From Dulcicalothrix desertica PCC 7102 (GTDB taxonomy: Bacteria > Cyanobacteriota > Cyanobacteriia > Cyanobacteriales > Nostocaceae), in contig NZ_RSCL01000014.1 of NCBI RefSeq assembly GCF_003991905.1, forward strand, positions 1 to 64,000: a stretch of DNA of 64,000 nt, in the 5' to 3' direction. Of this stretch, positions 27,678 through 38,017 are shown piece by piece. Below the pieces are notes generated by a model. The model had not been told where the DNA came from, ran no database searches, and worked only from the letters and a program-made list of their open reading frames with translations. The translations under genes and the position numbers were made by a program. Each line of letters starts with the position of its first letter. Positions within the stretch are counted from its first letter, which is position 1.

Positions 27678-27758
27678 AGAAACCGGGTTTCTACGCATTC
27701 ATTGTCGCAGACAAATCTTTATTTTTATTACAAGTTTCAGGGAAGAAACCCGGTTTCT
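27678..27758. repeat. 81-bp element with AGAAACCGGGTTTCT ends
   Basis: Both ends are 15-base palindrome-like AGAAACC[GC]GGTTTCT; the interior holds CATTCATTGTCGCAGACAAA and a TTTTATTACAA stretch. An inverted copy with nearly the same interior lies at 53499-53578. The remaining intergenic DNA between crtW (27361) and 27841 is AT-rich without a gene. Confidence 0.9.
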
Positions 27759-27841
27759 AAGATTTTTTCTAACTTTAGTGAGAAGGTTTCTATCAGCTAG
27801 TTCACCAAACTTATAAAAGATGTACTTTTAGAAAAATCATT

Positions 27842-28663
27842 ATGAGTCCAACAATACTAATAACAGGTGCCTCGCAAGGAATAGGTAAACAGACTGCACT
27901 TTTGTTCGCACGCAAAGGATATAACTTAGTACTAGCTGCACGCAGACCTGAAGTACTGGAAGCAGCAGCGCAAGAAGTAAAAAACCTTGGTTACAACAAC
28001 GATGTTTTGACTGTTAGTTGTGATGTTCGTGACCCTGAGCAAGTTAAAACGCTAGTAAACAAAGCATTAGCGCATTTTGGCACTATTGATGTACTAGTAA
28101 ATAATGCTGGTATATTCGCGACAGGAACAGTAGAGGATTTTTCATTAGATGATTGGCATCAAATCATTGATACCAATTTGTGGGGGTATATCCATACAAT
28201 AAACGCACTACTACCGCATTTCCTCGAACGTGGAAAAGGAACAATAGTTAATCTGAGTTCGATAGGTGGGAAAGTGCCTACACCTTATATGGCAGCATAC
28301 TGTACTAGTAAATTTGCTGTAACAGGATTAACTGAAGCACTGCAAGCAGAACTGAAACCAAAAGGTATTCAGGTTTGTGGTATTTATCCAAACTTAATAG
28401 CCAGTAGTCTTTTGGAGCGAGCAATCTTTCGCGGTAAAGATGAAGAAGACATGCGGAAACGTCGTGAACAATTAGGTCAAATTACAAATGTTCCAGTCGT
28501 AGAGAAACCCAAAGATGTAGCAAATGCAATTTGGGATGCAGTAAGCAATCAAAAATCAGAGGTGATGGTAGGTTCTGCAAACGTCTCACAAGGATTGTAT
28601 CGTCTTTTGCCAGGTTTCGTGCAATGGGCTTCGCGACAAGCCCTCAAAAACAAAGATGCATAA
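27842..28663 (+). CDS. Short-chain dehydrogenase/reductase (SDR)
   Basis: A 273-residue NAD(P)-dependent oxidoreductase of the classical SDR group. Cofactor loop TGASQGIG near residue 8, NNAG at VLVNNAGIFATG, serine in VNLSSIGGKV and the YCTSK catalytic pair (YxxxK). A basic residue pair after the second strand (AARRPE) suggests NADP preference. The C-terminal end resembles SDRs with a membrane-facing helix, but no true transmembrane segment is present. The substrate cannot be inferred from context. Confidence 0.9.
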   Translation: MSPTILITGASQGIGKQTALLFARKGYNLVLAARRPEVLEAAAQEVKNLGYNNDVLTVSCDVRDPEQVKTLVNKALAHFGTIDVLVNNAGIFATGTVEDFSLDDWHQIIDTNLWGYIHTINALLPHFLERGKGTIVNLSSIGGKVPTPYMAAYCTSKFAVTGLTEALQAELKPKGIQVCGIYPNLIASSLLERAIFRGKDEEDMRKRREQLGQITNVPVVEKPKDVANAIWDAVSNQKSEVMVGSANVSQGLYRLLPGFVQWASRQALKNKDA

Positions 28664-28681
28664 AATAATTTAATTCACAAT

Positions 28682-28755
28682 CTTGTGGAGCGGGCATCCG
28701 TGCCCGCCTTAATGTTTGAACGTGTTTGAACGGGCGGGGACGCCCATTCCACAAG
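28682..28755. repeat. TTGTGG...CCACAA composite repeat
   Basis: Left half CTTGTGGAGCGGGCATCC and right half ending GCCCATTCCACAAG point at each other, each with an inner GGGC/GCCC hairpin. It separates the convergent SDR and secreted-protein genes. Confidence 0.9.
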
Positions 28756-28762
28756 AAGATTT

Positions 28763-29476
28763 TTATTGCCATCGAATTACTTTTTCTTTAACAATGGTGG
28801 CATCACCTACCATAATTTCCAAACTCTCACGAGTTAAGAGAAAGCGAGTATTACCCTTAACTGCCAAATAGTTTTGCTTTTCAAAGGCGCCATCAGGTTT
28901 GAGATTCTGTAAAGGAATAGTGATTTTTTCATTACCTATTCTTGCTACACCAACATAACTTCCGGATTTATCGTTGCCACATATATATACAATAAAGCTT
29001 TTAGTCACAGCCTCAATAAGAACATTTTCCCCTTGTGGACAAGCGCTGACAAGAAGTTGCCCATCACCTGAAATTGCGCTAGTTACTCTTTCCCTGTTTA
29101 AAATACGCCCCAATTTATTTACCATAAACTCATAAGGTGAAACTATGTGACTAATTTCCCCTAGTTTCGCAATATAAGTCTCACCATTTTTACGGACAAT
29201 GGGCAGTGTAATTTTAATATCATCGCTCTTTGTGACGCGCACGTAATAACCTAAAGGATTTTTAGTATCTCCTAAACAGATATAAAGCTTATATTTTGAA
29301 GTTTCAAAGCTGCGCTTAGGAAACGAGTTCTGAATAGGGCAAATTCCCGTTGCTCCACTGAACTGTAGCATAGACGACTGTGCCATAGTTTGAGTCACAG
29401 GAAAAAACTGCGAAGCCAATATACCAGCATAAGTCAGATTGAATCCGAGGCGCCAAGCGAATTTACTTAACAACAT
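28763..29476 (-). CDS. Secreted protein of unknown function
   Basis: A 237-residue protein with a signal peptide (LGFNLTYAGILASQFFPVTQTMAQ, probable cut after MAQ). The mature part is beta-strand-like with two similar halves: SKYKLYICLGDTKNPLGYYVRV and the later KSFIVYICGNDKSGSYVGVARI both carry a YICxxD core, followed by similar KITLP/KITIP strands. This internal symmetry suggests two copies of one small beta domain. No family or active site is recognised. Confidence 0.7.
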   Translation of the reverse strand: MLLSKFAWRLGFNLTYAGILASQFFPVTQTMAQSSMLQFSGATGICPIQNSFPKRSFETSKYKLYICLGDTKNPLGYYVRVTKSDDIKITLPIVRKNGETYIAKLGEISHIVSPYEFMVNKLGRILNRERVTSAISGDGQLLVSACPQGENVLIEAVTKSFIVYICGNDKSGSYVGVARIGNEKITIPLQNLKPDGAFEKQNYLAVKGNTRFLLTRESLEIMVGDATIVKEKVIRWQ

Positions 29477-29589
29477 ATTAATTTTTAAAATTTATCTAAG
29501 TAATGTTACGGAACTAATTTAAATCAAGATTGAACAACTTCAGGGTTTTATAAGTGTTTTTACTGTTGTAATGATTGAGTTAGTATCGT

Positions 29590-29629
29590 AAAAAAAAGCG
29601 TCTAAAGCAACTAAATACCCCAGACGTTT
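29590..29629 (-). terminator. Rho-independent terminator downstream of the SRPBCC gene
   Basis: On the minus strand the sequence AAACGTCT ... AGACGCTT forms a stem (one mismatch) with a loop of about 18 bases and is followed by seven T residues. It lies 71 bases after the stop of the gene at 29700-30149. Confidence 0.75.
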
Positions 29630-29699
29630 ATATATTCTTTAATAAAAGGAAATAAAATATAATTTTTCGATTAAGTACTCAACACTCAGCACTTTATAC

Positions 29700-30149
29700 T
29701 CACTTAGATTCGCATTCTCGCCTAGTTATTTCATGACGATAGCGAAACGTAGCTTCAAGTTGAGCTTGTACTATCCAACCACTCATAAATTCAACAGTTT
29801 CACCACCAGGCATAGAAAACGAGATAGCATCAGTTAATCTAGTTTTATTACGCTCACTATCAAACAAATGTCGGTGTTGCCAAAACTCAAATGGCCCCGA
29901 AAGCTGTTCATCAGTAAAACAACGGTACTGTTCATACTCAGTATGTCGTGCCAACCAAGTTAAAGGTAGTAGTCCTAAAAACATTCGGAACTCCGTAATT
30001 GCACCAATACCTAAACCACCTTCGCGACGCACAACTTGAATAGGTTGCCAAGGTGGAGTAAGTAATTTTAATGCATCCGCGCGCTCATGGAATTGCCAAA
30101 CAACTTCAACAGGCGCCTCAATTAACGAAGAATATTTAAATTGCAACAT
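29700..30149 (-). CDS. SRPBCC-family (START-like) lipid/ligand-binding protein
   Basis: A 149-residue protein of the Bet v1/START superfamily; SLIEAPVEVVWQFHERADALKLLTPPWQPIQVV is the family opening and TEFRMFLGLLPLTWLARH and RLTDAISFSMPGG follow the cyclase/dehydrase-like pattern. It presumably binds a hydrophobic ligand in a cytosolic cavity. The gene stands alone on the minus strand between repeats; a heptamer-type repeat (ACTCAACACTCAGCACT) lies just after its stop. No ligand can be named. Confidence 0.85.
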   Translation of the reverse strand: MLQFKYSSLIEAPVEVVWQFHERADALKLLTPPWQPIQVVRREGGLGIGAITEFRMFLGLLPLTWLARHTEYEQYRCFTDEQLSGPFEFWQHRHLFDSERNKTRLTDAISFSMPGGETVEFMSGWIVQAQLEATFRYRHEITRRECESK

Positions 30150-30157
30150 CTGCCTAG

Positions 30158-30216
30158 TACGGGCGGGTTAACCTAAATTTTGTACTATTTATCAGGATAT
30201 ATGTAAACCCGCCCTA
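30158..30216. repeat. GGGCGGGTT / AACCCGCCC inverted repeat
   Basis: ACGGGCGGGTT at the left end and AACCCGCCCTA at the right end, about 35 bases apart, form an inverted repeat of the same family as 8857-8936. A right half of the TTGTGG/CCACAA family (GGATGCCTGTTCCACAAGAG) follows at about 30234-30253. Confidence 0.8.
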
Positions 30217-30257
30217 GATGTCATAACAGCTTCGGATGCCTGTTCCACAAGAGGGAT

Positions 30258-32519
30258 TTAAGAATTTATTTGTAAAATAAGGTGTGCTGTTGCTGTAATA
30301 CCAGGTGATTGCCAAGATATAAGCAGGCGCCTAATAGCAACTAAAATTTTGGCAGAATTTAAAGTTGAAGCATCTTCATCGAAACTTACTTGTTGAACAC
30401 GTCCCTTACTAAGTTGAATTTGTACAACAACTTTGCCATTAAAACTAGTGGGTAACTCTTTGCTTTGTAAATAATTAGTCAACACAGTAGCTATCGACGG
30501 TTCTAAACCAGTAATACTAATAACTTCTAGTTGAGGATTTATTGGTGTTGCTGGTTGAGGAGGTAAATTAGTAGAATTACTGCGTTTTCTTCTTAGAAAC
30601 TCTGGTTGTTCATAAGAAGCAGGCGCCGGGGATGCAAGGTAGAATATACCTGCTCCACGAGCAAACTCAGCAGACCCAGCTTCTGCAAAACCACCAAAAA
30701 TACCATCGTATTCAACACCTTCAGGCATTTCTACAGGTACTTCAACTGTAACTAGCTCACCACTATCAGCATTAACTCTTACATCCTCGCTAACTGCGAC
30801 AAAAGCAGTGTACTTCGACAATAATTTATAAGTTAAAGCAACATCTGTCACAGCTTGAGTTTTTGCGGTTGTTTCGTATGCAAACATTTCGTTTGTCAAT
30901 GCTTTGATACAAGCACGTCCCCATAACTGGGCAATAGCAGGATTTCCATCTGCATCAAAATTAATATCAAACACCTTTTTATATGTTTCGCAGTTCGCAG
31001 TAGTTCCACTAATACTAAGATTTACAGAATTGCCATCTTTTTTGCGCCCAAACACAACCAAAGGCTGTTCGGCAAATAAATCAGGCGCCTGTGCAGGATA
31101 AATAACGGCAGTTTCACCTTCACCTTCGCAATTAATCTCAATATTCATCAGTACTGGATTACTAACTTGGCGAAAGAACTTTTCTGTAACTTCGTCAGTT
31201 TTTTCATCATGGCGAATAATATATGAAACACCCCGCCCAATTTCTGCGATGCGGTTGAGTAAAAAGCGATTAACAGAACTACCCGCACCAAAGCTATATA
31301 AACGATTTCCTGGTTTGAGGTTATTTTGCACTTCCGCCAAAATATCATTCTCGTTACCGATATAGCCGTCGCTCAACAGTACTATTGTTCGCAATCGCCC
31401 AATAGGCGCCGGGAAATTAATAGCAGCAGTAATGCCAGTAAGCATTTCCGTGCCGCCACTTGCTCGTAACTTATTTATATAGTTAATAGCTAAATTACGA
31501 TTTTCGGGAGTATTGTTTAACGGCGCCTTTGATAATTGCCTAACCTTGTCAGAAAAATCAAGAATAGCAAAAGTGTCATCAGGGTTTAAGCCACTAATGA
31601 AACGTCGCATTAACTCCTGACATTGTAGCAAAGGGGCGCCAGACTGTGAACCAGAAGTATCAACTAAAAATACAACATCTTTAGGAACGATTTGACTTGG
31701 TTGATATTCCAAAGCTGGAATTAGATAAATAGCAAAATGCCCACCACGCTCATCAACTTGAGTTAACACAGTCGATTGCGTTTCACTTTGAGCAACTTGG
31801 TACCGTAAAATAAAATCCTTATTGGGAATAGTATCTTCAACACCCAGCTTCACCCGTACAACTTCACCAACATATTCTGTTTCTAACTTATGCGAAGGTG
31901 ATTTAATCTCAGTAACAACCACACCTGCATTAATTTCCACAGTCACATTTATATCATGCCCAGCACGCATTCCAGGTGGAATTACAGGTGGAGTGATACG
32001 CGAAGCATCAGGCACTAAATCAGTATCAGTAGTTGAGGGAATTAATTCTCCTGGAATATACCTTGGTCCAACTACCATAGGGAAAACAAACTCATAACTT
32101 CCCGCATCATACTTTAAACTATCTGTGTAACGAATCGTCACATCAATTTGTTCACCTGGCAGAATATTAGCCAAAGACTGAGTAAAAATATTATCTCGTT
32201 CTTGCTCTAATAACCCCGCAGTACGTCCTTCTTTCTTCGCCTTATCATAAATTTGCTGTGCTTCCTCTCGTTTTTTTATACTTCCCTTAATTATCTTATC
32301 CCCAATTCTAATCTCCATTTCATCCACCGCTGACTCATCAGGTAATGGAAATACATAAATAGCTTCTAACGGTGTTGTAAAAGGGTTTTCAAAACTTTGT
32401 GTAACTTCTAAACGCGCAATGTTTCCAGAAATTTTGGCGCCTACTTCTGTATGTTTGAGTGGAAATAATTCTTTAGTATCTTTTGCAAAAAGTCCAGGAT
32501 TTACTGTATTACGAGACAT
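30258..32519 (-). CDS. VIT and von Willebrand factor A domain protein
   Basis: A 753-residue protein related in layout to inter-alpha-trypsin-inhibitor heavy chains. The VIT domain (about 15-140) begins with LFAKDTKELFPLKHTEVGAKI and has the IGDKIIKGSIKKREEAQQIYDKAKKEG segment. The vWA domain (about 280-450) has an intact metal-ion-dependent adhesion site start, VFLVDTSGSQSG. No signal peptide or membrane segment is seen. A C-terminal part (about 660-750) is TonB/AIDA-like in pattern (VVVQIQLSKGRVQQVSFDEDASTL). It probably acts as a protein-binding scaffold; partner unknown. Confidence 0.88.
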   Translation of the reverse strand: MSRNTVNPGLFAKDTKELFPLKHTEVGAKISGNIARLEVTQSFENPFTTPLEAIYVFPLPDESAVDEMEIRIGDKIIKGSIKKREEAQQIYDKAKKEGRTAGLLEQERDNIFTQSLANILPGEQIDVTIRYTDSLKYDAGSYEFVFPMVVGPRYIPGELIPSTTDTDLVPDASRITPPVIPPGMRAGHDINVTVEINAGVVVTEIKSPSHKLETEYVGEVVRVKLGVEDTIPNKDFILRYQVAQSETQSTVLTQVDERGGHFAIYLIPALEYQPSQIVPKDVVFLVDTSGSQSGAPLLQCQELMRRFISGLNPDDTFAILDFSDKVRQLSKAPLNNTPENRNLAINYINKLRASGGTEMLTGITAAINFPAPIGRLRTIVLLSDGYIGNENDILAEVQNNLKPGNRLYSFGAGSSVNRFLLNRIAEIGRGVSYIIRHDEKTDEVTEKFFRQVSNPVLMNIEINCEGEGETAVIYPAQAPDLFAEQPLVVFGRKKDGNSVNLSISGTTANCETYKKVFDINFDADGNPAIAQLWGRACIKALTNEMFAYETTAKTQAVTDVALTYKLLSKYTAFVAVSEDVRVNADSGELVTVEVPVEMPEGVEYDGIFGGFAEAGSAEFARGAGIFYLASPAPASYEQPEFLRRKRSNSTNLPPQPATPINPQLEVISITGLEPSIATVLTNYLQSKELPTSFNGKVVVQIQLSKGRVQQVSFDEDASTLNSAKILVAIRRLLISWQSPGITATAHLILQINS

Positions 32520-32897
32520 TTGCTCAATCTCCGAACATTAAATATTTATAATTCGTAATTCGTACTCGTACTAAGCACTTTAGTGCTTAAAATTAATGGT
32601 ATGGATACCACCTTAAAGCAACTACAATCTATTGTAGCTTTTATTGTATTATGATGTAGTATACAAAACAAATTTAATTATGATTTAATAATAAGCGAAA
32701 TGTGAAAGCCTCAATACTTTGAATTCGCTGCTGAAGTAATATTCTATTTTTGAAGTTTTTGAACATAATGAGATTATAAAATAATTTTTTATACTGATTG
32801 TGTAAATGTTTGTATGTAAACGTCATCAGTAAATAACGTAAAAATTAAATCCCCCAATAGAGCGCTCTGTTGAGGGGACTTTGATTAAGTTATAAAT
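32520..32897. other. Intergenic region with an imperfect palindrome
   Basis: An AT-rich gap without a gene. Near its right end (about 32847-32880) there is an imperfect palindrome built around AGAGCGCTCT with CCCCC and GGGG ends, resembling the segments at 38881-38962. It may end transcription of the Uma2-family gene on the minus strand. Confidence 0.6.
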
Positions 32898-33698
32898 CTA
32901 AACTTCTTCTCCAAGCTCTCGTAATCTTGCAGCAAGACGTTCCGCACGTTGGCGTTCAGCCTCAGCTCTTTGAGCTTCAGCCTCAGCCCTTTGAGTTTCA
33001 GCATCTGCTTTTTGAGCTTCGCTATCGGCACGCTGTTTTTCCGCTTCTTCTGGTAAAAGCACTAAATTACCAGTTTCATCATAAAAGCGTAGCCAGTTGG
33101 CAGTTTCTCGGTCGATAGTACCTTGGTGCGTACCGAGCCATAGTCCTAAAGCTTCACTCCATAGCCAACCTCGACTATCAGGTGTAACTGATTCGTATTT
33201 CAGAGAAGCATTCAAACGCCATCCTTGAAGTGAGTTTGTCTCAAACGGGTCATAAATATAGTAGTTACGTGTACGAAAAACTTTTTCGTAAAGTTCTTTC
33301 TTTACACCTTTATCTACTTTTGCTGTGCTTTCCGATAGCAACTCAACAATTACATCCGGATAACGTCCGTTTTCTTGCCAAACTACCCAACCTTGACGCT
33401 CTTTAGTTCCGTCAATATCAAGCGTCACAAAGAAATCAGGGCCTCTAAAATCTTTGTTCATTGCTTGTGTGTTGCTGTAATAAACAAACATATTACCCCC
33501 TGCGAAAAAATCATTGCGGTCAGCCCAAAGCTGCAACAATGACCGGATTAGGGTGTTCATGGCGATGCGATGGCGATTACTTTCCAAGGGTTCCCCGTCG
33601 TCAAATATCAAATCCGTGGGTGGCATCGGTGGTTGCCAGTCCACAGATTCTTGCAAAACCTCTACAGTTTGTTCAGTTACAGCGGTTTCTGGTGACAT
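32898..33698 (-). CDS. Uma2-family PD-(D/E)xK nuclease-fold protein
   Basis: A 266-residue member of the Uma2 (DUF820) family, greatly expanded in cyanobacteria and often near mobile DNA. The PD-(D/E)xK-like core is visible in FRGPDFFVTLDI, YPDVIVELLSES and the following KVDKGVKKELYEK. The C-terminal 50 residues are a coiled-coil-forming stretch made of AEAQRAEAE-type heptads ending RLAARLRELGEEV, common in this family. Nuclease activity is predicted from the fold; biological role is not established. Confidence 0.9.
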   Translation of the reverse strand: MSPETAVTEQTVEVLQESVDWQPPMPPTDLIFDDGEPLESNRHRIAMNTLIRSLLQLWADRNDFFAGGNMFVYYSNTQAMNKDFRGPDFFVTLDIDGTKERQGWVVWQENGRYPDVIVELLSESTAKVDKGVKKELYEKVFRTRNYYIYDPFETNSLQGWRLNASLKYESVTPDSRGWLWSEALGLWLGTHQGTIDRETANWLRFYDETGNLVLLPEEAEKQRADSEAQKADAETQRAEAEAQRAEAERQRAERLAARLRELGEEV

Positions 33699-33870
33699 TT
33701 GTTTACCTGCCTCCTTCGGAGTACATATGTTTGTTATTATCTCGCAAAAGCTTCAATTGTCACGTTTTTTACTGTATAGTTCAAAATTATTAACATGAAC
33801 GTTGGTAATACTTTCACCTCTATTACAAGCATACTCAAATGATTTCCAAGCTGCTTATTGTATCCTCTCT

Positions 33871-33946
33871 CTTGTGGAGCGGGCATCCCTGCCCGCAATT
33901 GTATAAACAATTATTAAGAGACGGGCAAGGATGCCCATCCCACAAG
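33871..33946. repeat. TTGTGG...CCACAA composite repeat
   Basis: CTTGTGGAGCGGGCATCC with TGCCCGC on the left and GACGGGCAAGGATGCCCATC then CCACAAG on the right, 25 bases of AT-rich DNA between. A second full-length example of the element seen at 28682-28755. Confidence 0.92.
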
Positions 33947-33983
33947 AGTTATTACAAGAGTTAATATATTTTGCAGTTGTACT

Positions 33984-36900
33984 TTAGATTTTTGTATTAC
34001 ACACTTTTAATCTTTGGCGTGCAGTAGGATGGGTAGCGAGATAATCTTGCAACCAGTCGCAACCTCTTGTAAGTAATATGTCTAAGTTATCAAGGCGCCA
34101 AACACGAACACGATTATTAATTGCAGTTATCGTCATAATTTTTTTGCCGTCAGGACTAGGTTCTACTCCTGCGAGACCTGTTTCGTGTTCATATTCTGCT
34201 ATTTGTCTGCTAGATAAGTCCCAAACTCGAACTTTATTTCCAGCACCAGTAATAATATGTTTTCCGTCTTTGGTAAATTGGGCACTTGAAACAGAGTCTT
34301 GGTTTGGCAGTTCAAATAAAAATTTACCTGAAATATCCCAAGCGCGCGCTGTGGTATCAGCAGAAGCGGTAACAATAAGTTTTCCGTCGGGGCTAAATTG
34401 GGCGTCTGTTACATAATCTTGATGTCCTTCAAGTTTAGCTAATTGTTTTCCTGTTAAATCCCAAAGACGGGCAGTATTGTCGAATGAAGCTGTAATAAAA
34501 CGTTGACCATCTGGACTTATACGTATATTAAAAATTGGTTGTGTATGTCCTTCGAGTTGGGCTATTTGTTGACCTTTTAAATTTAAAATACGAGCAATGT
34601 TGTCACCCCCATTGAAAGGTTTTTTAATTATATACTTACCAGATAATGATACATTAAAATTTCCTTTTGGTATTTTAGAAATCAACTTACCATTGCCATC
34701 CCATAAGTAAAATATGTTACTATTATCATCTGGATGAGTAACAATATACTTTTTATCTGTACTAATTTGAACGAAAGATGGAGTATTGAAATTTTGTAAT
34801 ACAGCTATACTTTTACCTGATGTATCCCATATTCGAGTAGTTTTATCAAGTGAAGTAGAAACTATCATTTCTCCGTCTCCACTAAATTTTGCACTGCTAA
34901 CAAGTTCCGTATGTCCTTTTAATATTGTTATAATTTTACCTGTACCATCTAATATTTGAATATTTTTGCCATTCTTGGCAAGATACATAAGATTACTATC
35001 TGGACTCCAATCAACTTCAGGTAACATATTTTGAGTTTTAATATTTGTAGATTGATTTGATAAGTCCCAAATTTGTGCAACTCTCAAATTTGTGCTGATT
35101 ATATATTTACCATTAGGGTTCCAACGAATACTACCAAAATCCCCTTGATAATTATTTAATTCCGCTTGTAATTCACCAGAAGTATTCCATATGCTTATAC
35201 CACCCCGATTAGTTGTTGCGATATATTTACCATCTGGACTAAAAGCTGGTTCTGAAATGCTAGATTTATTTATGGTTGCTATATTCTTCCCTGATCTCCA
35301 TATCTCTGTATTATATTTGCCATTTTGAAGAAATTCTATTAAAATTAATTGGCTATCTGGGCTAAAAGTTACTCTATACAAATCTGTATTCTTATCAAAT
35401 TTTATTTGTGTAACTTCTTTCCATTCTGTATTCAATACTTTAATAACTCCACCAGATGCAATAATAAAGTATTTGTTATTAGGACTCCAGGTTGCACTTC
35501 CAATCACTGCAAGTGAGCTAAATGCTTGTAATAATTTACCTGAACTATTCCAAATATATACTTTGTTCTCAATAGTAACAGTAGAAATAAATTTACCATC
35601 AGGACTAAAGTTAGCGTTTATCACATCATGATTATGAGATAAAGTCATTAATAATTTTCCAGATGTATCCCAAACGCGCGCGCTTTTGTCTCTAAAATTC
35701 AAGTTTCTATCATAAGAAAATGTAAGTAAACTTTGCCCATCGGGACTCCATCTAGCTACAATATAATTTCCTTTATGGGGTATTGCTGCTATTAACTTAC
35801 CTTCAAAACTCCAAATTTTGGCTATTTTGTCTTCAGAGGTAGTAACAATATACTTTCCATCTGGACTAAAGCTAGCGCTTTGCACTATATCATCATGTGC
35901 TTTAAGCTCTCTAACCAATTTACCTGATATATCCCAAATACGAACAGTTTTGTCAGTAGAAGCAGTTACTATATATTTACCGTCTCTAGTCCAGTTAACA
36001 TCAGTAATATTGTTTTTATGTCCTGTTAATTGAGTACGTTCGGTAATTTTATCAACTATTGTTTGTAAAGCGAGAACTGGAGTAGTTGTAGGATAATTGC
36101 TTAAATTATGGTTTTTAACTAGTTGTTTAAGCTTTTGCCCCGTTACCATTGCTGATATTAAGGGTTCAATTTGTTTATTTTCCAATTGACGTAATGTCGC
36201 TACACCTGTTTGTTCTAATTTATTAACTTCTTGAACATATTGTGTATTTTGGGTAGCTTTGAATGACATGAAGCTGGCTATTGCTGTGCCAATCAATGAT
36301 ATAGTTAGTACTGAGGCGCCTACTCGTATTTGTTTTCTCGCTTTACGCTGTGCTGTATATAACGTATCATTTGCTTCGGCTAATATTCGACTTTCTTCTT
36401 CTTTAACAGCTAGTGCATTTTCAAATTCTTGTTTTTCTTGTTCTTGACTTGCCGATAAAAATCTATAGTCATCGTTACTTAAGTTTTTACAATTTGCCCA
36501 TAAAAGTCCATCTTGCAAAGCTTTACCTCGTAGTAAACGTGATTCATCTTGATAATTTGAAGCTACCCATGCTGTAAATACTTCGGAATATGGACGTAAG
36601 TTATTTAGCATTTTTTCTACCCAATGTAAGTTAAATATTGAAGCGTAAATTTTGTTGTAAACCTTTAAATATCCAGACTCTTCTACAACTAACCCAGATA
36701 AACGCAATTCGATTTGTTCTGGACTATCATCAATTGGCACGGCGCCATTACGTAAAATACTTTGATATAATCCTAGTAATAATCCACTACGCTGTTCGCG
36801 AGAAGTTATTCTATCTCTAATCGTTTTGAGATGCGGTGGTTCGTCAGATGATTCCCAGTTAGTAATTATTTGCTCTTGAATTAAACTTTCTATATATATA

Positions 36901-37694
36901 GATGAAGCTGTTTGTGTAGGCGCCGATGCAAGCAAATTACAAACCTTTTGCGTTAAAAAAGGTTGTCCCCCTGTCCACTCCAATACAGCAGCAAGCACTT
37001 CTTGAGGATTATAAAATGTATCTGACAACCCTTTTGCTAAAGGTTCAACTTCATTAATTTTAAAACCACTAAGCTGGATAGCTCGACCAATATTAAAAGG
37101 TGTACGTGTTTTATCGGCAATTAAATCACTTGGAGTTGCAACACCAACTAAAGCAAAAGTTAAACGCTTATACTCAGAGTTAAAACTTCGTTTCTCATAG
37201 CAGCTTCTAATTAAAGCAAAAAAATCATCGCTTTTAAATTGCAGACTCAGAATACTGTCTATCTCATCAATAAATATAACTATGTTGTTCTTGACTTGAG
37301 TTAGCAGTACAGATTCGATAAACTCACCAAAACGCTGTACAGGTGGTATGACTGAACGCTCTTTCCACCAAGTACGCATAAACTCACTTGAACTGGCAAT
37401 TCCAAAATTAGCAACCAAAGTGTAAACAATACCCGCGTACCATTGCTCTGGTTGAATATCTAAACTACCCCGTCCTGACACATCTATTGTTGTACAAGAA
37501 ACACCACTAGCTTCCAGCTTTCGCATCGCACGCAGCAGTAAGCTAGTTTTTCCCATTTGCCGAGAGTTGAAAACATAGCAAAACTCTCCTCGCTTAAGTC
37601 CCTCATACAAGTCATTATCTGCTTGACGCACTACATAACTAGGCGCCTCTTCTGATAAACTACCGCCAACTTTATATATATAGTCACTAACCAT
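33984..37694 (-). CDS. AAA-like ATPase with transmembrane segment and WD40 repeats
   Basis: A 1236-residue STAND-like protein. The N-terminal AAA-like NTPase domain (about 1-350) has the P-loop variant [11 protein letters not shown] and a Walker [14 protein letters not shown] single hydrophobic segment lies near 455-480 ([16 protein letters not shown]). The rest (about 545-1215) is a WD40 array of about fourteen blades, marked by repeated FSPDGKYI and TARIWD/TARAWD units. Such proteins sense a signal through the propeller and switch an NTPase, but the output here is not encoded. The last 40 codons are also found, decayed, at 37887-38017. Confidence 0.9.
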   Translation of the reverse strand: MVSDYIYKVGGSLSEEAPSYVVRQADNDLYEGLKRGEFCYVFNSRQMGKTSLLLRAMRKLEASGVSCTTIDVSGRGSLDIQPEQWYAGIVYTLVANFGIASSSEFMRTWWKERSVIPPVQRFGEFIESVLLTQVKNNIVIFIDEIDSILSLQFKSDDFFALIRSCYEKRSFNSEYKRLTFALVGVATPSDLIADKTRTPFNIGRAIQLSGFKINEVEPLAKGLSDTFYNPQEVLAAVLEWTGGQPFLTQKVCNLLASAPTQTASSIYIESLIQEQIITNWESSDEPPHLKTIRDRITSREQRSGLLLGLYQSILRNGAVPIDDSPEQIELRLSGLVVEESGYLKVYNKIYASIFNLHWVEKMLNNLRPYSEVFTAWVASNYQDESRLLRGKALQDGLLWANCKNLSNDDYRFLSASQEQEKQEFENALAVKEEESRILAEANDTLYTAQRKARKQIRVGASVLTISLIGTAIASFMSFKATQNTQYVQEVNKLEQTGVATLRQLENKQIEPLISAMVTGQKLKQLVKNHNLSNYPTTTPVLALQTIVDKITERTQLTGHKNNITDVNWTRDGKYIVTASTDKTVRIWDISGKLVRELKAHDDIVQSASFSPDGKYIVTTSEDKIAKIWSFEGKLIAAIPHKGNYIVARWSPDGQSLLTFSYDRNLNFRDKSARVWDTSGKLLMTLSHNHDVINANFSPDGKFISTVTIENKVYIWNSSGKLLQAFSSLAVIGSATWSPNNKYFIIASGGVIKVLNTEWKEVTQIKFDKNTDLYRVTFSPDSQLILIEFLQNGKYNTEIWRSGKNIATINKSSISEPAFSPDGKYIATTNRGGISIWNTSGELQAELNNYQGDFGSIRWNPNGKYIISTNLRVAQIWDLSNQSTNIKTQNMLPEVDWSPDSNLMYLAKNGKNIQILDGTGKIITILKGHTELVSSAKFSGDGEMIVSTSLDKTTRIWDTSGKSIAVLQNFNTPSFVQISTDKKYIVTHPDDNSNIFYLWDGNGKLISKIPKGNFNVSLSGKYIIKKPFNGGDNIARILNLKGQQIAQLEGHTQPIFNIRISPDGQRFITASFDNTARLWDLTGKQLAKLEGHQDYVTDAQFSPDGKLIVTASADTTARAWDISGKFLFELPNQDSVSSAQFTKDGKHIITGAGNKVRVWDLSSRQIAEYEHETGLAGVEPSPDGKKIMTITAINNRVRVWRLDNLDILLTRGCDWLQDYLATHPTARQRLKVCNTKI

Positions 37695-37823
37695 ATGCGG
37701 TTCTTTTGGTGAACTATATACATTAAAGTGCAGCGGCGCCTGAGTTGGAGGTGGAGATTATTGAGTTGGTATCGAGTTGTAGGAAAAATTTATACAGATA
37801 AGATTTAATTATAAAAAATATTA

Positions 37824-37853
37824 AGGGACGGGCAAGGATGCCCATACCACAAG
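37824..37853. repeat. GGGACGGGCAAGGATGCCC half-element
   Basis: A right half of the TTGTGG/CCACAA family, GACGGGCAAGGATGCCCAT followed by ACCACAAG. It lies between the WD40 gene start and the remnant of its duplicated 3' end. Confidence 0.88.
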
Positions 37854-37886
37854 ATTTATAGTTAATTTGTATCTTTAACCAACACT

Positions 37887-38017
37887 TTACATCTTGGTGT
37901 TACACATTTTTAATCTTTCGCGCGCAGTCGGATGATTAGCGAGATAATCTTGCAACCAGTCGCAACAAGAGTGTGAGTAAGGTGTCTAAGTTATCGAGGC
38001 GCCACACGCTGATAGTA
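37887..38017 (-). pseudogene. Frameshifted remnant of a WD40-protein 3' end
   Basis: The minus strand matches the last 40 codons of the intact WD40 gene at 33984: both have [22 protein letters not shown] and KxCNTK in order. Between LLT and CDWLQ the remnant has one extra base (ACACTCTTG against ACAAGAGG), so the frame is broken. It therefore comes from a second, largely deleted paralogue, or from duplication of the 3' end. It abuts the stop codon of the DUF2283 gene. Confidence 0.8.
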
